From: Cryptomeria japonica
Lineage: Eukaryota > Streptophyta > Pinopsida > Cupressales > Cupressaceae
Reading direction: 5' to 3'
DNA length: 64,000 nt
Assembly (NCBI RefSeq): GCF_030272615.1
Contig: NC_081414.1
Location: forward strand, 911,093,009 to 911,157,008
Shown: positions 56,620 through 64,000 of the stretch, piece after piece
Layout: the number at the start of each line of letters is the position of its first letter
Numbering within the stretch: the first letter of the stretch is position 1
Made by a program: the position numbers and the translations under genes
Notes under the pieces: model-generated
Database searches by the model: none
What the model saw: the letters and a program-made list of their open reading frames with translations, nothing else
What the model was told of the DNA's origin: nothing

Positions 56620-57237
56620 ATGCATCATCTTAATGTGGATTCAAAAGCAAAACCAGTTAAGCAAAAGCTAATAAAGATGCATCCACACATTGCTCTTCTT
56701 GTAAAAATCGAGCTGAAGAAACTATTAGATGTGGGTTTCATAAGACCTATTGCTTATCTAGAATGGGTTTCAAGTATTGTACTAGTGTCAAAGCCAGATA
56801 AGAGCATAAGAGTTTGTACAGATTTCAGAGATCTGCATAAAGCATGTCCCAAAGATGATTTCCCGCTACCAAACATTGATATAATTGTGGACTTATCAGT
56901 AGGACATGAGATGTTTTCATTAATGGATGGCTTTTCGGGATATAATAAAATAAGAATTGCACCTGAAGATCAAGAAAGGAAAGAATTCACCTATGCATGG
57001 GGAACTTATTGTTGGAATGTTATGCCATTTGGGCTTAAGAATGCAAGAGCGACTTATCAAAGGGCTATGACGACAATTTTCCATGATATGATGCATATAT
57101 TTATGGAAGATTATGTAGATGATATACTTACAAGACGAGCATTTGAATATATTAAGGAAGATTTTTGATAGGCTGGAAAGATATCAATCGAGATTAAATC
57201 CAAAGAAATATGCATTAGGAGTTGTATGCGGGAAAAG
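56620..57237 (+). pseudogene. Element C reverse transcriptase, truncated by D
   Basis: Clear Ty3 RT: LVKIELKKLLDVGFIRPIAY, SIVLVSKPDKSIRVCTDFRD, DDFPLPNIDIIVD, LMDGFSGYNKIRIA, WNVMPFGLKNARATYQRAM, MEDYVDDIL (active site). A frameshift after the active site (about 57130) leads to LRKIFDRLERYQSRLNPKKY and GVVCGK, where RT stops at the boundary of D at 57238. The thumb, RNase H and integrase are not in the window. Confidence 0.85.
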
Positions 57238-58686
57238 TGGTTCAATGAAACGAAAAATTACAGAAATTCAAATACTTGCCCACACACCAATGGGACTCTT
57301 GGTGCAAGTTATGGAGCTATGTGGAATAACTCATTTTCCCAAGGGGTGTTCCATTGTTCTCTATCTCACAAGACCCCTCAAGCCAATGCCTTTGCTCTCA
57401 GATCACTGAGAAAAGTGACTTAGGGATGACAGTCATGAGAATGAGGGATGCTTTTGATCAATCTTAGTATGAATGCATCCTATCTATGCATGATTTAACA
57501 AATGAACTAAACTAGTGATGATAAGATGAAAAGATTAGTGAAATACTATCCTAACATGATATTCTAGTTTATATGATTAACTAGGATAATGGAAATGCTT
57601 CTAAAAATGATTATTAGATATATTTCTATTCCAAAGAGAGACTAAATGCTTTGCTAAAAATGAGTATAAGTGTGATGCTAAAGACTTGGATCCTTTTGAA
57701 GAAGGAATGGGCTCCATTTATAGGGAAAATAGGGCAATGGATGGTCAAGATTGGATGAGCTTATCAAGGGTCAAGATTGAAAGTTATCAATCCATGTCTA
57801 CAATTCTCACCAATGAAATGGTGACAATTATCAACATAAGACTGCTTGAGAGGAGATGTAAGAAGCATTAAATGTTTGAGAAGACCTCATGGTTACCTTA
57901 GGAGGTAAGCGTTAAGGTTAGGTTAAGACTACCCATTGGATAAAACTTTTACCCAAAGGATAAACTCTTGTGCAAGGGTTAAAGGAATAACCATGGTCAA
58001 AGCAATGAATGCTTGATGAGACCCTATGGTTAGATGAGGGTTGAGTTAGGCAAAAAGTCTCTAACCATGCCACAAAGGGTTAGTTAACCATTAATGGTTT
58101 GGAAGACTTTGGGGAAAAATTTGTAATAGTCCTTCCAAATTTGGGGGTATTCAACAAGTTAGCTTGTTGAAGGCATAAAGATTTTAATGCCTTTGGAAGA
58201 CTTTATTCAGAAGTGACATCCTCAAATTTAGGGAAAGGGGATAATTGAAAGGTTTAGGCTAATTGATTAGGATTAGATAGGTTTTAGAAGAATTTAGGAA
58301 GGGGATTTAGGAGGCAAGTGGTAGATGTAGGAAAATGCAAGTGGGTGAGGGATAATATAATTAATTAAAATAAATTGCTTTATTTCAATTGTGTTTGCAA
58401 GTGGAGGATTTAAATAAATTATATTTATTTATTTAGAGTGAACAATTTAATTAAATGTAAATTTAATTAAAAGTAGAGAGAAGGGGTTTAATTAAATAAA
58501 ATGATTTATTTAATTAAATGATGTGAAAGGCTTAAGTGAATTTAGATAAATAACTTGAATAATTTATTTAATCAAATAGAAGAATGTGGATGATGTAATT
58601 AATTTAGATTCAACTAAATAGAGGAATGAGAATAAAATGAACATTAAATATTCATTTAAGAATATGGTCATTTTTATATGTCTACA
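57238..58686 (-). repeat. 3' LTR of element D
   Basis: About 1449 bp; starts TGTAGACATA at 58686. TATAAAT at 57722-57716 on the minus strand is the likely promoter. The low end (TGG at 57238, next to AAAAG) is inferred from where the RT of C stops, so it may shift by a few bases. Confidence 0.6.
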
Positions 58687-58700
58687 TTTTGCCCCTCTTT
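58687..58700 (-). other. Polypurine tract of element D
   Basis: AAAGAGGGGCAAAA on the minus strand, directly before the LTR; identical to E1. Confidence 0.85.
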
Positions 58701-59036
58701 GAAGTGACGTGTGTGCACATGTTGATTCAAAGAAAATTGATGTGTCGTCAAAATTTGATCATGATCAGTGTGATGTTGTGTATCGAGATGTTCATGTTGT
58801 GCCCTATATTTGATAAATAATGCCCCAGATTTGATAAATGATGTTGTTAATGCCCCCTCGGGAGATGAACAAAAAATTTGAATATTTGGTTGATAAATTT
58901 CATTGCATTTTAAATTTTTTTCTATGTTGAATGTGCCAATTTGATTCATCTCCTGATAATGATGATTGTTAGGGTTAGAAGCAAGACAACGAGAAATTTA
59001 CATGTTTCACCACCTAACCCTAATTTATGTTTACCC

Positions 59037-59044
59037 TATAAAAA
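59037..59044 (+). promoter_or_regulatory. TATA box of the antisense PMD gene of D
   Basis: TATAAAAA in TTTACCCTATAAAAAGGTG, about 80 bp before the ATG at 59120, the normal distance for a plant gene with a short 5' UTR. Confidence 0.65.
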
Positions 59045-59119
59045 GGTGAAAAGTGGTTTTATTTGTATCATTTGTGCTTGTTGACTTTGGAGAAAGTGAC
59101 ATTTGGAGAGAAAGACACA

Positions 59120-61216
59120 ATGTCAGTTCCCCATGCTTCTCATCAATTCAAGCGTGTTCGTCGGTACTGGAGGCCCGCCACATATGGTCCACTTGTAAGT
59201 CATCGAATTTTGCCCCTTTTTGCTTTTTATTTTGTCATTTTTGGTCACATTTTTCATTTTTTTATTTTGGAATTTCACAGGTTAGCGCATAGGGTATGTA
59301 CCCTAGTGCATACGATAAAAATCGTAGAGCGTAGAGTTTTAAAACTAGGGTAGCATCGGGGTTAGGTTATGTAGTGCATAGCCAATGTAGGCTAGCGCAT
59401 CAAGTAGATTTAGCACATAGGGCTAATAGGATAGTGCGTGGGGGGGAAGGGTAGCGCGTAGGTGAAACCTAGCGCATAGGGTTAGCAGGGTTGCGCATGG
59501 GTAGAATAGGATAGCGCATAGGTGAAACCTAGCGCATATGGTTAGAGGTGTAGCATAGGGGTGGATTAGGATAGCGCATAGGTGTTTTATAGTGCATAGG
59601 GTTAGAGGGGTGGCGCAAGCGTAGAACAGGGTAGCACATAGGGTAAATTCGATAGCGCATAGCGGGGTTTGGCTAGCGCATAGGTAGCAACTTAGCGCAT
59701 AGAGAAAAGGTCTTAGCGCATAGGCAGAAAATGTTGTGGAAATTAGGATTTGGTGAGGGATTTTGAGAGGAATGAAGATAGGTTGGGGTAAGTAGGTGGC
59801 TGCCAATTTTTCCTGGATGGGTGCGATAGCCAATCTGCATGCCTGCTGCATGGATGTGTGTTTTGTTCTGATGAATGTTGATGTCCAATATGAGTTCTGA
59901 TATGGTGTCTGATATAAATGTTTTGATAAGGATGAAAATTGATTTGATTTGCATTGTTTCAAGTTGATATGGATGTGATATGGTTGATATTGGATATGAA
60001 ACTTGATTTGATGTTCAGTGTTTCAAGTTGATATGGATGTGAAACTTGATTTGATTTTTTAGTGTTTCAAGTTGATATGAATTTGATGTTGATATGGATT
60101 TGATTTGATGCGAAACTTGATTTTGATTTTCAGTGTTTCAAGTTGATATGAATTTGATGTTGATATGGATTTGATTTGATGTGAAACTTGATTAGATTTT
60201 TTCAGTGTTTCAAGTTGATATGAAGTTGATATTGATATGGATTTGATTTCATGTGAAACTTGATTAGATTTTCAGTGTTCCAAGTTGATATAAAGGTTGA
60301 TGTTGATATGGATTTGATTTGATGTGAAACTTGATTAGATTTTCAGTGTTTCAAGTTGATATAAAGGTTGATGTTGATATGGATTTGATTTGATGTGAAA
60401 CTTGATTAGATTTTTCAGTGTTTCAAGTTTATATGAAGTTGATGTTGATATGGATTTGATTTGATGTGGGAACTGATATTGGACATGTTTTGTTTGTGAC
60501 ATGAGCGGCTTGGGGTTCTTCAATCGTGAGAGCAATTTTTGAGGTCGTGGTCTTTGATTCCACGATTGACACAGGCAAACAGAGACATTATTGAGAGATG
60601 TGGATTATCCTCTTTATTAGAGATGCGCTGGTATATCATTAACTGGGGTTTATTGATAGCTTTGGCAAAGAGGTGGCATAGTGACACCAACACCTTTTAT
60701 TTGGTGACAGGTGAGATTATAGTTACACCAGAGGATTGCTATCAGATTTTGTGGATTCCTGTGGTAGGTGCATTATTTCCATATGAGCAGACTGAGGAGG
60801 GCGGGACAAAGGCACTTTGTCGGATTCTGCAGGATGATATGATTTGTGGATATGAGATCCCCTGGCAGGAATTTATTAATTTTGACTATGCCCCACTACC
60901 ATCAATACTAGCAGGTTTTGTAGGTGGCTTCTTGTGTCCCGACCGTAGGTCGAGGGGACTGGCAGTGGGATGGAGGTTGGTCCTAGAGGATATGGTGACA
61001 CAGGGTCTCTGGTTTGCATGGGGGTCCGCTATGCTGGCCCACTTATACAAAGATTTGCATCAGGTGGTGTACTTGGAGTATAGCAATTTATTAGTTGGGG
61101 TTACTTTGTTGCAGGTATGGGCGTGGGAGCATATTCTCACAGCGAGGCCACTTGCAAACAGGGATAGGTCAGTTGGGCGCGCCTATGCATATGGATACAC
61201 AAGGATAGTTATCTAG
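59120..61216 (+). CDS. Antisense plant mobile domain (PMD) gene of D, two exons
   Basis: Exon 1 (59120-59194) encodes MSVPHASHQFKRVRRYWRPA and ends before GTAAGT; the proposed intron is 59195-60532 (phase 0, AG acceptor); exon 2 is 60533-61216. The product is about 252 residues: LIALAKRWHSDTNTFYLVTG, EIIVTPEDCYQILWIPVVG, PLPSILAGFVGGFLCPDRRS, LWFAWGSAMLAHLYKDLHQ and LLVGVTLLQVWAWEHI, the ordered PMD motifs. No premature stop within the domain. It ends at TAG 61214-61216 where E1 continues into acidic and coiled-coil parts, so it may be C-terminally truncated. PMD proteins such as MAIN/MAIL1 act in plant nuclei in transposon silencing and genome stability; the role of element-borne copies is not known. 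Confidence 0.75.
59280..59730 (+). repeat. GCGCATAGG array in the D PMD intron
   Basis: About twenty degenerate copies of TAGCGCATAGGG / TAGCGCATAGGTG at 20-25 bp spacing. Confidence 0.85.
59956..60475 (+). repeat. Minisatellite of about 72 bp in the D PMD intron
   Basis: About eight units, each starting GTTTCAAGTTGATATG and ending AAACTTGATTAGATTTTTCAGT or similar. The last five units are nearly uniform; the first two are shorter. Confidence 0.9.
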
Positions 61217-63804
<2,588 letters not shown>

Positions 63805-63945
63805 AACTTAATGCTTTTTTTTCCTTTAATTATTTTAGTTTAAAATTTTGCATGAAAATTCTCTTTAAAAAAATATATATATATAAATTTATATTGAAAT
63901 AAATTTCATCCTTTTTAACTATGCTTATTTAAGTTATGTAAATAT

Positions 63946-63947
<2 letters not shown>

Positions 63948-63982
<35 letters not shown>
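63948..63982. repeat. (TA)n microsatellite, shorter
   Basis: TA repeat of about 35 bp, followed by ATTAATATATTTATATATA to the window end. Confidence 0.9.
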
Positions 63983-63986
<4 letters not shown>

Positions 63987-64000
63987 TATATTTATATATA

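Larger units (their letters stand above)
23521..57237 (+). mobile_element. Element C: Tat-like Ty3/gypsy retrotransposon, host of five or more nested insertions
   Basis: Sense-strand order once insertions are skipped is 5' LTR (23521-23906 and 36579-37314), tRNA-Lys primer site (37318), leader array, conserved leader block, gag (39535), protease (42140), G-patch (43130), linker (44477-45983 and 56250), RT (56620-57235). Insertions are E1, S1, S2, a GC-rich insert, K2 (which contains E2) and D. The reading frame resumes correctly after S1, S2 and K2, which supports the boundaries. The pol remainder and 3' LTR would lie right of the window. It is related to A, not to B. Confidence 0.75.
59195..60532 (+). 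other. Intron of the D PMD gene with two tandem arrays
   Basis: Donor GTAAGT is perfect; the acceptor (GTGAGAG) is inferred from phase and domain start. The first array is 59280-59730, the second 59956-60475. Confidence 0.6.

Overview
The window looks like intergenic DNA from a large seed-plant genome, most likely a gymnosperm. This is an inference from AT-rich sequence packed with long, nested LTR retrotransposons, introns and LTRs of plant type, and no recognisable host gene, rRNA or tRNA. Nearly everything interpretable is retrotransposon in several insertion layers. I name the elements A, B, C, D, E1, E2 (Ty3/gypsy-type or derived), K1, K2 (Ty1/copia-type) and S1, S2 (solo LTRs).

Left third (1-23520). 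A (minus strand, 1-7087, cut by the window edge) has a 724-bp 5' LTR, a tRNA-Lys-like primer site, leader arrays, gag and protease, then an integrase tail with most of pol missing. It sits in B (minus, 7088 to about 21060), a Tat-lineage Ty3 element with protease, G-patch, RT, RNase H, a second RNase H and integrase, plus the tail of a plus-strand (antisense) gene. B is split by K1 (12227-19534), a nearly complete but inactivated copia element.

Middle and right (23521-64000). C is a plus-strand Tat-like element starting at 23521 and interrupted repeatedly: E1 sits in its 5' LTR (TSD AATAT), S1 in gag-protease (TSD GGTAA/GGTAC), S2 after the G-patch (TSD GTAAC), a GC-rich possible organelle insert near 45.2-45.6 kb, K2 in the gag-pol linker (TSD GAGAA), E2 inside the right LTR of K2 (TSD AATAC/AATAT), and D inside the reverse transcriptase at about 57237. 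D runs off the right edge.

The most interesting theme is that E1, D and B each carry a gene on the opposite strand to the element, next to the 3' LTR. In E1 and D it encodes a plant mobile domain (PMD) protein, with its own TATA box and a phase-0 intron full of short tandem repeats. E1 and E2 have no recognisable reverse transcriptase or integrase, have LTRs only about 2% different by eye, and share a tRNA-Trp-like primer site; they look like recently mobile non-autonomous elements. A, C and E1 also share a non-coding leader layout (primer site, short-word array, about 600-bp conserved block, ORF), which hints that autonomous Tat elements supply proteins to E1. E2 carries a single gag-plus-pseudoprotease frame and a family of GGACC...GGTCC hairpins.
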